Assembly: GCA_022361535.1 (NCBI GenBank)
Contig: JAKSAU010000410.1
Span: 1-16,360, forward strand
Length of the DNA: 16,360 nucleotides
Direction of reading: 5' to 3'
DNA from: Desulfobacterales bacterium
Lineage (GTDB): Bacteria > Desulfobacterota > Desulfobacteria > Desulfobacterales > Desulfobacteraceae
The notes under the pieces are model-generated. The model was given only the letters and a program-made list of their open reading frames with translations, had not been told where the DNA came from and searched no databases. This document shows, piece by piece, positions 1-7,578 of the stretch. Both the position numbers and the translations under genes were made by a program. The stretch's first letter is position 1. Every line of letters begins with the position of its first letter.

Positions 1-60
1 CAGCAGTTCGTCAGCCTGATCCAGGCTGCTGACCGTACAAAACTCGTTTAATTCAAACAC
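1..60 (-). CDS. N-terminal fragment of an unidentified protein, cut by the window edge
   Basis: Reading leftward from a GTG at 60-58 there are 20 codons with no stop, giving MFELNEFCTVSSLDQADELL when GTG is read as Met. A Shine-Dalgarno-like AAGGA lies 8 bases upstream of the GTG, which supports a real start. The pattern of a short strand followed by 'sSLDQAdELL' resembles the N-terminus of FAD-binding subunits of molybdenum hydroxylases (CoxM/XdhB type), whose first residues run '...asleEAlelL'. Twenty residues cannot establish that, so no function is assigned. The gene diverges from the histidine kinase at 456, and the two share a 395 bp spacer. Confidence 0.45.
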   Translation of the reverse strand, partial: MFELNEFCTVSSLDQADELL

Positions 61-455
61 ATTATGTCCTTATCCTTAAAGGTAACTTTGCAACGAATAA
101 ATATATCATAATAGCAATTGCCTGTCATTCAAACAAAGCGTTGGATAAACGAATGATTCTTTCAAAAGGAAGCGAAAAAGCTCTAAGCCGAATCATAGTA
201 AGATACCTTAGACAAGTAACAATTCCTTGGTTTTTTACCAGTTTCGTAGTATGAAATTATAACAATTATACTTCCTTGGAAAATCTGAATCTCAAAAAGA
301 AATAGTATGCATCACTTATAAATACAGATGCGTATTCCCTTTCATGTAGCTATGACATCCTGTTTTTGCTTTGAGCACGGCACCATCTTAAGTTTTTAAA
401 AATCTTCAGGCAACAGATTAGGGCTTATCAACTTTTATATAAAGGGTAAGTACTT
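61..455. other. Divergent intergenic region upstream of the hybrid kinase
   Basis: This 395 bp spacer separates the leftward gene from the rightward kinase and must carry both promoters. It is AT-rich with no credible ORF. A TATATAAA stretch at about 436-443 lies too close to the kinase start to be a confident -10 box, and no clear -35 partner was found. The bases AAAGGG at 441-446 are the probable ribosome binding site for the kinase, 9 bases before its ATG. The motif TTCCTTGG occurs twice, near 222 and 272, without obvious symmetry. Confidence 0.5.
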
Positions 456-3400
456 ATGCAGCAAAGCATCAAAAGAACCCTTAATGTGCAAGTCGGTGCA
501 GTGATTTTTATTGTCAATATTCTTATCGGAGTGATTTTTTATTCTTTTTCTGCGCATATTTCCGAGAAGGATTTTCTTAAAAGAATCGAAGTTCAGAAGC
601 AATACCTCTATAATGTCTACTCTCAGCTTCTATGGCACTTTGACATAAATTCCATAGAAGTTTTAAGTGATATGGCATTGACGAATTCAGATCTTTTAGG
701 CTTGCGATTGGTTTCAAGTGACAATGAAGTAATTATCGAAAAAGGGGTATTGTCTCCTGAATCGCCGATCTTTTATAAGCAAAAACTTCATCATCAACAT
801 CAATCCTTTATCGGTTATGTGGAACTGGCCTTTGCAAAAAGCTCGATAAAACGTCAACAGGATTTGATCATTGCAGTATGTTTTCTTATGGTTTTAGGCA
901 CAATTATCACCAGCCTTTTATTTATTACTTCCCTGTTGAATCGTCATTTGGTGGCACCTTTAAAACTGTTGCAGCAGGACTTGGGTTCAATAACGGACGG
1001 TAATTTTAAACCATCAAAGATACTTGGCCAGAAAAGTGAGATTCAGAATATCATAAATGGATTTAATAAAATGTCTGCGGCGTTGGCTGAACGCGACAGA
1101 ACAATATACCAAACCCAGGAGCGATACCGGGAAATTGTCGAAGGGACTAAGAATCTTGTTGCGGAAGTCGGACCTGACGGCAAATTCTTATTTGTTAATG
1201 ATGTATCATTGGAAATCTTTGGTCTGCCGCCAAACGAGTGCATCGGGCAGACAGCTATTGATTTTGTTCATCCTGATGATGTTGAAAGAACGAAAAAAAC
1301 CATCTCAGAATGGGTAGAAACAAACCAAACCAATATAACGTTTGAAAACCGCCTGGTAAGTGTAACCGGACAAGTTCGGGATATATTGTGGAGCATCATT
1401 ATCTACTATGATGAAAACAATGATGTTTCGTCAGTTAAGTCTATCGGGCGGGATATTACGTCCAGAAAGGAAATAGAAAAAGAATTAAACTCTTCTTTAA
1501 AAAAATTTGAAAAAGCATTTCGTGCGGCACCGGTTTGGGTGGTTCTCAGTTTGCTAGAAGGCGGGCAATATTTAGAAGTGAATGATACGTTTTTATCTTC
1601 CATGGGATACCCACAAAAAGATGTAATTGGAAAAACATCTGTTGAATTAAATAGCTGGGCCGATGAGTTTGATCGCGAAAGGATTGTCTCTCAACTAAGA
1701 GAAAAGGGACGTGTACGAAATGTGCCGGTGGATCGAAGAACCCGGGACGGTAAAATTCTGAACACACTATTCTCTGCCGAGATCGTCCAACTGGAAAGCA
1801 AACCTGTAATCATTTCCGTTACCCAGGATGTTACGGAATTAAAACAGATTGAAAGGGCATTGCAAGCAAGTCAGAAACGATTAGAGCTGGCTTTTGAAGG
1901 GGCCAATGACGGATTGTGGGATTGGTCACCGCAAACAAATGAGATCTATTTCAGTCCTAGATGGTTTACCATGCTCGGTTATGACGCAGATGAGTTTGCC
2001 CATGACTTTGATACATGGATAAAACTGACTCACCCCAAGGATTTGAAAAAGACCATGGTTATTGTCGAAAAATTTCTTGCTGATCAGGACGATTTTTATG
2101 CAGCAACCTTCAGGATGAAAAATAAAGATGGTCAATGGAAATGGATCAACGCCAGAGGAAAGGCTGTTGAAAGGGACGAAAAAGGAAATATCACAAGGAT
2201 GGTCGGTACCCATTCAGATATTTCCGAGCTTAAAAAGGTTGAAGAAGAACTTAGAAATCATAAAGAGCACCTGGAAGAACTTGTTGAAAACAGAACATCA
2301 GAACTAATGATCGCCAAGGAAGAAGCAGACAAAGCCAATCGTGCAAAAAGTGAATTTCTGGCCAATATGAGCCATGAAATCCGTACCCCGCTTAATGCAG
2401 TGACAGGGTTCAGCGAATTATTATCGTCCATGGTTACAGACGAAAAACAGAAAAGCTATTTGGAAGCGATTAAAAGCTCTGGAAAAAGCCTTCTTCAATT
2501 AATTAACGACATCCTTGATTTGTCTAAAATAGAAGCCGGGAAATTAGATATTCAGAAAAGACCGGTGAACTTAAAAATATTGCTCAATGAGATAAGGCAG
2601 ATTTTCAAATTGGAAGTGGATAAAAAGAAGATTGGCTTCAAAGTTGAAATTGATGATGCGCTACCTGGATTGGTCTTGCTCGATGAGATCCGGGTTCGGC
2701 AGGTATTGGTTAATTTAATCGGTAATGCAGTTAAATTTACCGAGCAAGGCCATATCAAACTGTCGGTGAAAAAAGGGCAAACGTCTGAACGTGCAGACTA
2801 TTTTGATCTTATTATCTGGGTTGAAGATACAGGTCTGGGCATATCTGAAGGGAATATGGATCTCATATTTGATTCTTTTAAACAGCAAAAAGACCAAGAT
2901 GTCTCAAAATTCGGGGGAACAGGCCTTGGCCTTACCATATGTAAACGATTGGTTGAGATGATGGACGGCCGGATTGGAGTTGAAAGCAAGTTGGATGAGG
3001 GGACCAAATTTATAATTGAGATTAAAGATGCACAGGCCGTTTATACTGATGATGAAGAGCCTATTTTAGAGGCGTCTGGAATCAGCCATGAAGAGGTCGT
3101 TTTCAAAAAAGGAAAAGTCCTGATCGTAGATGATATTGGTTCCAATAAACGCTTACTCGAGGAGTTATTGGTCAAGGTAAATATCGATGTATTGACTGCA
3201 GACAATGGTAAAGAGTCTATTACGGTATCTAAGGCATTTATGCCCGATGTTGTTTTAATGGACATTCGGATGCCTGTAATGAACGGTATTGAGGCAACCG
3301 GTATCATAAAAAATAATAAAGAAACTCAAAATATACCAATTATAGCTGTCACTGCGTCCTCCTCAACATTAGAGGAGTCAGATTTGCTAAATAAGGGGTT

Positions 3401-3824
3401 TGACGGATTTCTTTCTAAACCCATTAAAATCGAGGAACTTCTTTATGAGCTGTCTAACTATTTAGAGTTAACAACAAATGACGAGTGCGAATTGACTATC
3501 GATGAGATCGAAAAGTTGAAGCATGATGAGAACCTGACTTCAGACCAGGTCGCTAACTTAACTAAGGCCATTGAGATCATAGAAATGAATATGATGGATA
3601 CATGGAGGGAGTTTCAGGAAACACAGCCTATAAAAGAGGTGAGAACTTTTGGAAAAGAGATTGAGGCACTTGGTTCAACGTATGATGTTCCTTTGCTTTC
3701 AACTTATGGCCGGTGCCTTCTTTTATACGCAAGGACCTTTGATGTGAAAAACATGCAATTATCTATAAAGGAGTTTCCCAGGTTAATTGAAAAGCTAAAA
3801 CTAAAGAGAGGAAAAATAGGATGA
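456..3824 (+). CDS. Membrane hybrid sensor histidine kinase, HAMP-PAS-PAS-PAS-HisKA-HATPase-REC
   Basis: This is an inner-membrane sensor kinase of 1122 residues. Two membrane helices at about 10-31 and 136-161 bracket a periplasmic sensor of roughly 105 residues. A HAMP linker (162-214) follows, then three PAS domains at about 221-339, 345-464 and 472-594; the third is PAS_3/PAC-like (WKWIN, GTHSDIS). A coiled coil (592-630) leads to HisKA with the phospho-acceptor His640 in SHEIRTPLN. The ATPase domain has an N box near 750 (NLIGNAVKF), DTGLGIS near 791 and GGTGLGL near 820. A receiver domain (about 884-1002) has Asp936 in LMDIRMP and Lys988. The tail, 1010-1122, is helical and ends in a segment seen at the C-terminus of other hybrid kinases; its role is unknown. 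The stop overlaps the next gene's ATG, so the two are translationally coupled. The signal sensed cannot be inferred. Confidence 0.95.
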   Translation: MQQSIKRTLNVQVGAVIFIVNILIGVIFYSFSAHISEKDFLKRIEVQKQYLYNVYSQLLWHFDINSIEVLSDMALTNSDLLGLRLVSSDNEVIIEKGVLSPESPIFYKQKLHHQHQSFIGYVELAFAKSSIKRQQDLIIAVCFLMVLGTIITSLLFITSLLNRHLVAPLKLLQQDLGSITDGNFKPSKILGQKSEIQNIINGFNKMSAALAERDRTIYQTQERYREIVEGTKNLVAEVGPDGKFLFVNDVSLEIFGLPPNECIGQTAIDFVHPDDVERTKKTISEWVETNQTNITFENRLVSVTGQVRDILWSIIIYYDENNDVSSVKSIGRDITSRKEIEKELNSSLKKFEKAFRAAPVWVVLSLLEGGQYLEVNDTFLSSMGYPQKDVIGKTSVELNSWADEFDRERIVSQLREKGRVRNVPVDRRTRDGKILNTLFSAEIVQLESKPVIISVTQDVTELKQIERALQASQKRLELAFEGANDGLWDWSPQTNEIYFSPRWFTMLGYDADEFAHDFDTWIKLTHPKDLKKTMVIVEKFLADQDDFYAATFRMKNKDGQWKWINARGKAVERDEKGNITRMVGTHSDISELKKVEEELRNHKEHLEELVENRTSELMIAKEEADKANRAKSEFLANMSHEIRTPLNAVTGFSELLSSMVTDEKQKSYLEAIKSSGKSLLQLINDILDLSKIEAGKLDIQKRPVNLKILLNEIRQIFKLEVDKKKIGFKVEIDDALPGLVLLDEIRVRQVLVNLIGNAVKFTEQGHIKLSVKKGQTSERADYFDLIIWVEDTGLGISEGNMDLIFDSFKQQKDQDVSKFGGTGLGLTICKRLVEMMDGRIGVESKLDEGTKFIIEIKDAQAVYTDDEEPILEASGISHEEVVFKKGKVLIVDDIGSNKRLLEELLVKVNIDVLTADNGKESITVSKAFMPDVVLMDIRMPVMNGIEATGIIKNNKETQNIPIIAVTASSSTLEESDLLNKGFDGFLSKPIKIEELLYELSNYLELTTNDECELTIDEIEKLKHDENLTSDQVANLTKAIEIIEMNMMDTWREFQETQPIKEVRTFGKEIEALGSTYDVPLLSTYGRCLLLYARTFDVKNMQLSIKEFPRLIEKLKLKRGKIG

Positions 3825-4405
3825 CTAAAGAACAAAACAAAGAGTTTTTTTCCATCTTGATAGTTGATGATGAGCCTAAAAATATTCAACTTTTAGGGAA
3901 TCTATTAGAGGAAAACGGTTATGGTATTGAATTTGCAATGGATGGAGAAGGGGCTATTAAATGGTTAGAGAAGAAAAATTTTGACCTGATTTTACTGGAT
4001 ATCATGATGCCTGGTATGGATGGGTTTGAGTTGTGCGAAAAAATTAAAACCAACATTTCTTTAATGCATATTCCCATAATCTTTCTCACTGCAAAAACTG
4101 ATACGGAAGACATTTTAAAAGCCTTTGAAATGGGTGGTTCCGATTACGTGACAAAACCGTTTCGGCCGCTGGAGTTATTGGCTAGAGTCAAGCAGCAGGT
4201 TGAAATGAAGACTTTAAGAGGCTTGATTCCCATTTGTGCCAATTGCAAAAGCATAAGAGACGACAAAGGGGCATGGAGTCAGATTGAGGCCTACATTCAG
4301 GAACACTCTGCAGCATTGTTCAGCCATGGTATGTGTCCGACATGTATGGAACAGTTGTATGGAGAACAAGATTGGTTCAAGAACAAGTTTAAAGCATCAC
4401 AGTAA
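3821..4405 (+). CDS. Response regulator with a C-terminal four-cysteine domain
   Basis: The protein has 194 residues. Residues 10-128 form a CheY-like receiver with the acidic pair Asp16-Asp17, phospho-acceptor Asp60 (LLDIMMPGMDG), Thr90 and Lys112 (TKPF). Residues 132-181 form a short tail, GLIPICANCKSIRDDKG followed by an aromatic/helical part and CPTC. The four cysteines, 139, 142, 172 and 175, are spaced like a metal site, with His162 and His169 nearby. Such tails recur on receivers and PAS proteins of Desulfobacterota, but I know of no established function. There is no DNA-binding, cyclase or GGDEF output. Its ATG overlaps the TGA of the upstream hybrid kinase, with AGAGG about 9 bases ahead, so it is the likely phosphotransfer partner of that kinase, alone or competing with the kinase's own receiver. 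Confidence 0.93.
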   Translation: MTKEQNKEFFSILIVDDEPKNIQLLGNLLEENGYGIEFAMDGEGAIKWLEKKNFDLILLDIMMPGMDGFELCEKIKTNISLMHIPIIFLTAKTDTEDILKAFEMGGSDYVTKPFRPLELLARVKQQVEMKTLRGLIPICANCKSIRDDKGAWSQIEAYIQEHSAALFSHGMCPTCMEQLYGEQDWFKNKFKASQ

Positions 4406-4557
4406 ATGACGACTTGATTTCATAATTAGTCAACTCACATAACTACATTTCATTGCCATTTTCAAATTGCAAGCCCAATCTAAATAGTTGCTTTATATGC
4501 CGTCTTTCACAAAACCTGAATAACTTACAATTTAATCGCATCTTAAGAATAGGAGCA

Positions 4558-4665
4558 AGATTCGTTTGTTCCCACCGCCAGACAGCCCCTGTCCCGCCAG
4601 TTATCAACAGGGGCTGTCTTTTGTTATATGGCATTCTAAAGTGGGGTTAGACGAAAAACGAATCT
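4558..4665. repeat. Nested inverted repeat surrounding the terminator
   Basis: Outside the 11-bp terminator stem lie two further pairs of complementary arms in nested order: CCCAC (4571-4575) with GTGGG (4641-4645), and AGATTCGTTT (4558-4567) with AAACGAATCT (4656-4665). The outermost 10-bp arms are perfect. Together they delimit a 108-base element that could fold into one long interrupted hairpin. It may be extended transcript-end structure, a small structured RNA, or a small palindromic repeat element; a second genomic copy would be needed to call it mobile. Confidence 0.5.
4581..4625 (+). terminator. Rho-independent terminator after the kinase/regulator operon
   Basis: A perfect 11-bp stem, GACAGCCCCTG (4581-4591) with CAGGGGCTGTC (4608-4618), closes a 16-base loop and is followed by TTTTGTT. 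It is GC-rich in an AT-rich background and lies 175 bases past the response-regulator stop. The T-run is on the plus-strand side only, so it serves the plus-strand operon and not the convergent lipoprotein gene. Confidence 0.85.
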
Positions 4666-4704
4666 AATGTGGCCTGTGGATTCCATATGAATTTCGCCTA
4701 TTAA

Positions 4705-6201
4705 TTAATTCATCTTAGATGATAATTTCATAAAGAGCGGTTCGATAGTCTTGGCAGCTTTTCTTGGCGTTGGTTGTGACGCTCCATCCGCCATGGCATT
4801 CACTTCCCGACCAAATTCATATAAGCGCCCATAAAGATCCTGCAACGTCGAGCTTTCTATAGGTAAACCAGCGGCGTCAATTGCTATAATTTTTTCTGCG
4901 GCAAAGGTTGCAACAGCTGAAAGTGCTTGTATTTCAATATCAGCTACAATATTTGCATGCATTCCAGCAGATTTTGCTTGATCAAGATGCGAATAAGCGG
5001 AGTCAAATTCCTGGAAAAGGATGTCATAATCATTGCTAATAAATCCTTTATTAAAAGCTGTTTTGAAAGCATCACGGGCGTTGTTTACTTCTATTTGAGC
5101 TTTTTCTGTAAGGTCGGTGTTCTCTAAAACCATATCGAGCTGATTAACCACTAATTCGCCAAGGCTTACAGCGCCTCTGTAATCTGTGAAGTCAGGTGGG
5201 AGAAAGTGTAACCAAAATTGGCCGCGGAGAATAGGTGTTTTTCGCTGAAATGTTTGTGTAAACGTAGCACGTCTTGGAGAGCCGTCTTTGATCACAATAA
5301 CCTTTTTTGATTTTTTTTCTGTTGTCGTAACCCAATCCCACCAAATGCACCATGGCGGGGGCTCTCCATCTCCAGGGCCATTCGGATCTAATTTGGGATT
5401 GTAAGCAAAGAACTCATAAACTTCATGCGGGACAGCATTTTCAGGATCTGTATCCAGGCCAACATCTTGAAAACTTGTTCCAAAGTGATGCCGGCCAAAA
5501 ACATAGTGCCAATCTTCCCATACCCATGACGCGTCGCCTGGCTCTGGCTCACCCTCAAACCAGTGAACGTCTGTTGACGGATCGTCATTTAACCGAGCGA
5601 TAAAACCACGGTCATCAATTTTATTGTTTGAAGTGCCCTCCGGAATCAAGTGCGATCGATCTAAACCATCAGCAAATGGCAACCATCCAGAATCGTCCTT
5701 TTCATCTACATTATCGAAAACCCAAATTGTCGCCTTGCCACTAGGAACGGAGAATTCAAATGAATTCCAGTCGTGATCATCATCTACCTGGAAATTGTGC
5801 AGAATATTGTCCGGATCACGCGATCCTACAATGTCATGAGCGACAGCGAAAACGTGACCGGGATAATTCGTGCTTGCATTGCTTCCAACGCTTACTGCCG
5901 TCCATCCAATTCTGGACTGAAAATAGTAAAACCCAGCCCTGGATGCAGGGCCTGCATAAAAAATGTCTGGTAGCCGTGCCGCATTTTCCCACTCTGGCAA
6001 GTCTGTTGCTTTCCCGTCTACACGTGGATCAACCTGTGTAACAGGGACATCTGCGAGTGAAAATGGCTTTATGGTGGCGCACCCCTGGAGAAAAATGATC
6101 AGCGAAATTGAGAAAGGACTAATTACGAAATACTTTAGCCATTTCGAAAAATATATTGATGATTTTATTGATGCTATTGAGGTAAATCGTTTTGCAATCA
6201 T
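4705..6201 (-). CDS. Large predicted lipoprotein of unknown function
   Basis: A protein of 498 residues begins at an ATG with a near-ideal ribosome binding site, AAGGAGG, 8 bases upstream. The N-terminus has a basic stretch, a hydrophobic segment (about 24-38) and a lipobox LQGC, so Cys41 should be lipidated after signal peptidase II cleavage. Position +2 is Ala, which does not give an inner-membrane retention signal, so the outer membrane is likely. Residues about 55-330 are rich in Trp, Asp and Gly and look like a beta-sandwich. VDGKATDLPEWENAARLPD resembles the opening of CBM9-like domains, as weak evidence only. Residues about 345-498 are helical with heptad-like spacing. I recognise no family. 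It is a single-gene unit converging on the kinase operon, and no catalytic motif was seen. Confidence 0.85.
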   Translation of the reverse strand: MIAKRFTSIASIKSSIYFSKWLKYFVISPFSISLIIFLQGCATIKPFSLADVPVTQVDPRVDGKATDLPEWENAARLPDIFYAGPASRAGFYYFQSRIGWTAVSVGSNASTNYPGHVFAVAHDIVGSRDPDNILHNFQVDDDHDWNSFEFSVPSGKATIWVFDNVDEKDDSGWLPFADGLDRSHLIPEGTSNNKIDDRGFIARLNDDPSTDVHWFEGEPEPGDASWVWEDWHYVFGRHHFGTSFQDVGLDTDPENAVPHEVYEFFAYNPKLDPNGPGDGEPPPWCIWWDWVTTTEKKSKKVIVIKDGSPRRATFTQTFQRKTPILRGQFWLHFLPPDFTDYRGAVSLGELVVNQLDMVLENTDLTEKAQIEVNNARDAFKTAFNKGFISNDYDILFQEFDSAYSHLDQAKSAGMHANIVADIEIQALSAVATFAAEKIIAIDAAGLPIESSTLQDLYGRLYEFGREVNAMADGASQPTPRKAAKTIEPLFMKLSSKMN

Positions 6202-6822
6202 AGTTAATACCTCCTTGTTGATAACGTGATCTAAAGAAGTATTCAGATGAAGTGCTTAAAACGTGGTCAGAGTTTTACTTTAGACCAAATACTTATGATT
6301 TTTTTTATACTTTTAACAATATTTTCAATATCGTTATTGTAAGTTTTGATCCGCAAGAAATGTGACTTCAGTTTCATGAATAGATACAACATGATCGGTA
6401 ACTTTTTTAATGCCTGAAAGTTTAAGGTTTTCAACAGCTATATGCGGGGATTATTTAGTATTAATACCACAACGTGGCATTTTGGATCAAGAGTAATTGT
6501 CCAAAAGTGTTGGTAAATCAGCTAAATGATCATGGGATGGATGGTCAAGTAAACTCAGCAATTGTTAATAAACAGAATAACTGCACAACGCATCAAAGTA
6601 AAAGCTGACAAAAAGTTCGGGGCCAGGCCTTTTTAAACAAATTAAAAGAAGCAGGTACCGCTTACTTGGAATCGTTAAATCATCCATTTTCATGAATCGA
6701 AAACGCCACAATTTGTCTATAGGTGCTAGTGAACTCTCTAAAAACCTGGGGACTCATTTCAAAAGCCAAGACGTTAATCTTTAGTAATGACATCATTCTT
6801 CCGGATACGACCTTAATTAAAA
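6202..6822. other. Gene-poor region, possibly with decayed coding sequence
   Basis: The left part holds the ribosome binding site (6210-6216) and presumably the promoter of the lipoprotein gene; no promoter could be fixed with confidence. Between about 6553 and 6784 three short open stretches follow one another in three different plus-strand frames: 6553-6636, 6609-6695 and 6692-6784. Their translations, for example AYLESLNHPF, are protein-like in composition but lack starts and ribosome binding sites. They may be the frameshifted remains of one gene, or chance. No insertion-sequence ends or tRNA were seen. Confidence 0.35.
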
Positions 6823-7344
6823 CTAAAAAGGACCCTGTAAAAAAAGACCGAGCATCAGAAATAACATGCCTAAACCACCAAAGGCTAAAGCTGAATAACC
6901 TGATGGTTTTTCAAGCAAGTTGTCTTCAGGGTTTGAAGGGTTATAGAAAACAATCATCTCTTCCCCGGGATTGGGTAGGGTTAGCGGCTTAGGATCGAAA
7001 AGTCTTCCCATTAAGTAGTCGCTTTTTTTATGTTCAATCTTTTTTTTAATTTTGTAAACTGTTTTTCCAGTGGTAAATTCGTATTCCAGAAAAGCGGTTG
7101 ACTTCACATGGGTTGGTTTAGGTTTGCCGGTGAGAAAGTAAACCGGTTTCTCATCCATGGGGATAGGAACGTCGTCATCTTGACCCTCATAGAATTTTTG
7201 TGTATGTCGGCGAAGATCCACAACCGTTGCCTTGGCATCAGGCCAGTCTGACTTCATCCACTGATCCCAACAAAGAACCAGGCAGATCCCTGAAAGCCAC
7301 CACCAGTAATAATCTGAAACGATCCACATAATAGTATGTATCAT
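6823..7344 (-). CDS. DUF3592-family membrane protein
   Basis: The protein has 173 residues from the ATG at 7344. A TTG six bases further upstream (7350) would give 175. Neither start has a clear ribosome binding site. A first hydrophobic segment rich in Trp and Tyr sits at about residues 5-26, and a second near the C-terminus at about 150-169. Between them is a soluble beta-rich part with the typical DUF3592 course: W..A.ATVVDL, an EYEFTTGKTVY strand, then GEEMIVFYNPSNPEDNLLEK just before the last helix. The family has no established biochemical role. The gene stands alone and diverges from the cyclase gene. Confidence 0.8.
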   Translation of the reverse strand: MIHTIMWIVSDYYWWWLSGICLVLCWDQWMKSDWPDAKATVVDLRRHTQKFYEGQDDDVPIPMDEKPVYFLTGKPKPTHVKSTAFLEYEFTTGKTVYKIKKKIEHKKSDYLMGRLFDPKPLTLPNPGEEMIVFYNPSNPEDNLLEKPSGYSALAFGGLGMLFLMLGLFLQGPF

Positions 7345-7543
7345 ACTCAATGAAAGTAGTCGGAGTAAAGCTTAATCCAATTAACTTAAAACCAGAACGA
7401 AACTATCAAGAAGACTTAACCCCAAATATGTACTTGTGCTTATTTGATCTGTGATTGATGGCGGGTATTTTGTTTTATAGATTCCGGAAGTATACCATTA
7501 AAGCTCACCAAATGTTTACTATATCTGGTGCAGGAATTCGACG

Positions 7544-7572
7544 TTGACCAATATCACAATGTGTCATATTTT
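7544..7572 (+). promoter_or_regulatory. Candidate sigma-70-type promoter of the cyclase gene
   Basis: TTGACC (7544-7549) and TATTTT (7567-7572) are 17 bases apart and match the consensus boxes at 5/6 and 4/6 positions. Transcription would start at about 7579, on the first base of the cyclase ATG. No Shine-Dalgarno sequence precedes that ATG, so the mRNA may be leaderless. This is a visual match only. Confidence 0.4.
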
Positions 7573-7578
7573 CTTTAA

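Noticed and set aside
4443..4650. Open frames on both strands across the terminator region
   Set aside because: They run through the hairpin and nested inverted repeat, which creates mirrored open frames; neither has a ribosome binding site or familiar sequence.
5352..6229. Several plus-strand open frames opposite the lipoprotein gene
   Set aside because: The minus-strand gene has a strong ribosome binding site, a lipobox and uninterrupted length; the opposing frames have none of these.
6230..6294. Inverted 7-bp pairs TCTAAAG/CTTTAGA and AAGTATT/AATACTT upstream of the lipoprotein gene
   Set aside because: The arms are in crossed, not nested, order and are AT-rich and short, so chance is likely.
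6723..6992. An 89-codon plus-strand open frame crossing the end of the DUF3592 gene
   Set aside because: It overlaps antisense the conserved C-terminal part of DUF3592 and has no ribosome binding site or recognisable domain.
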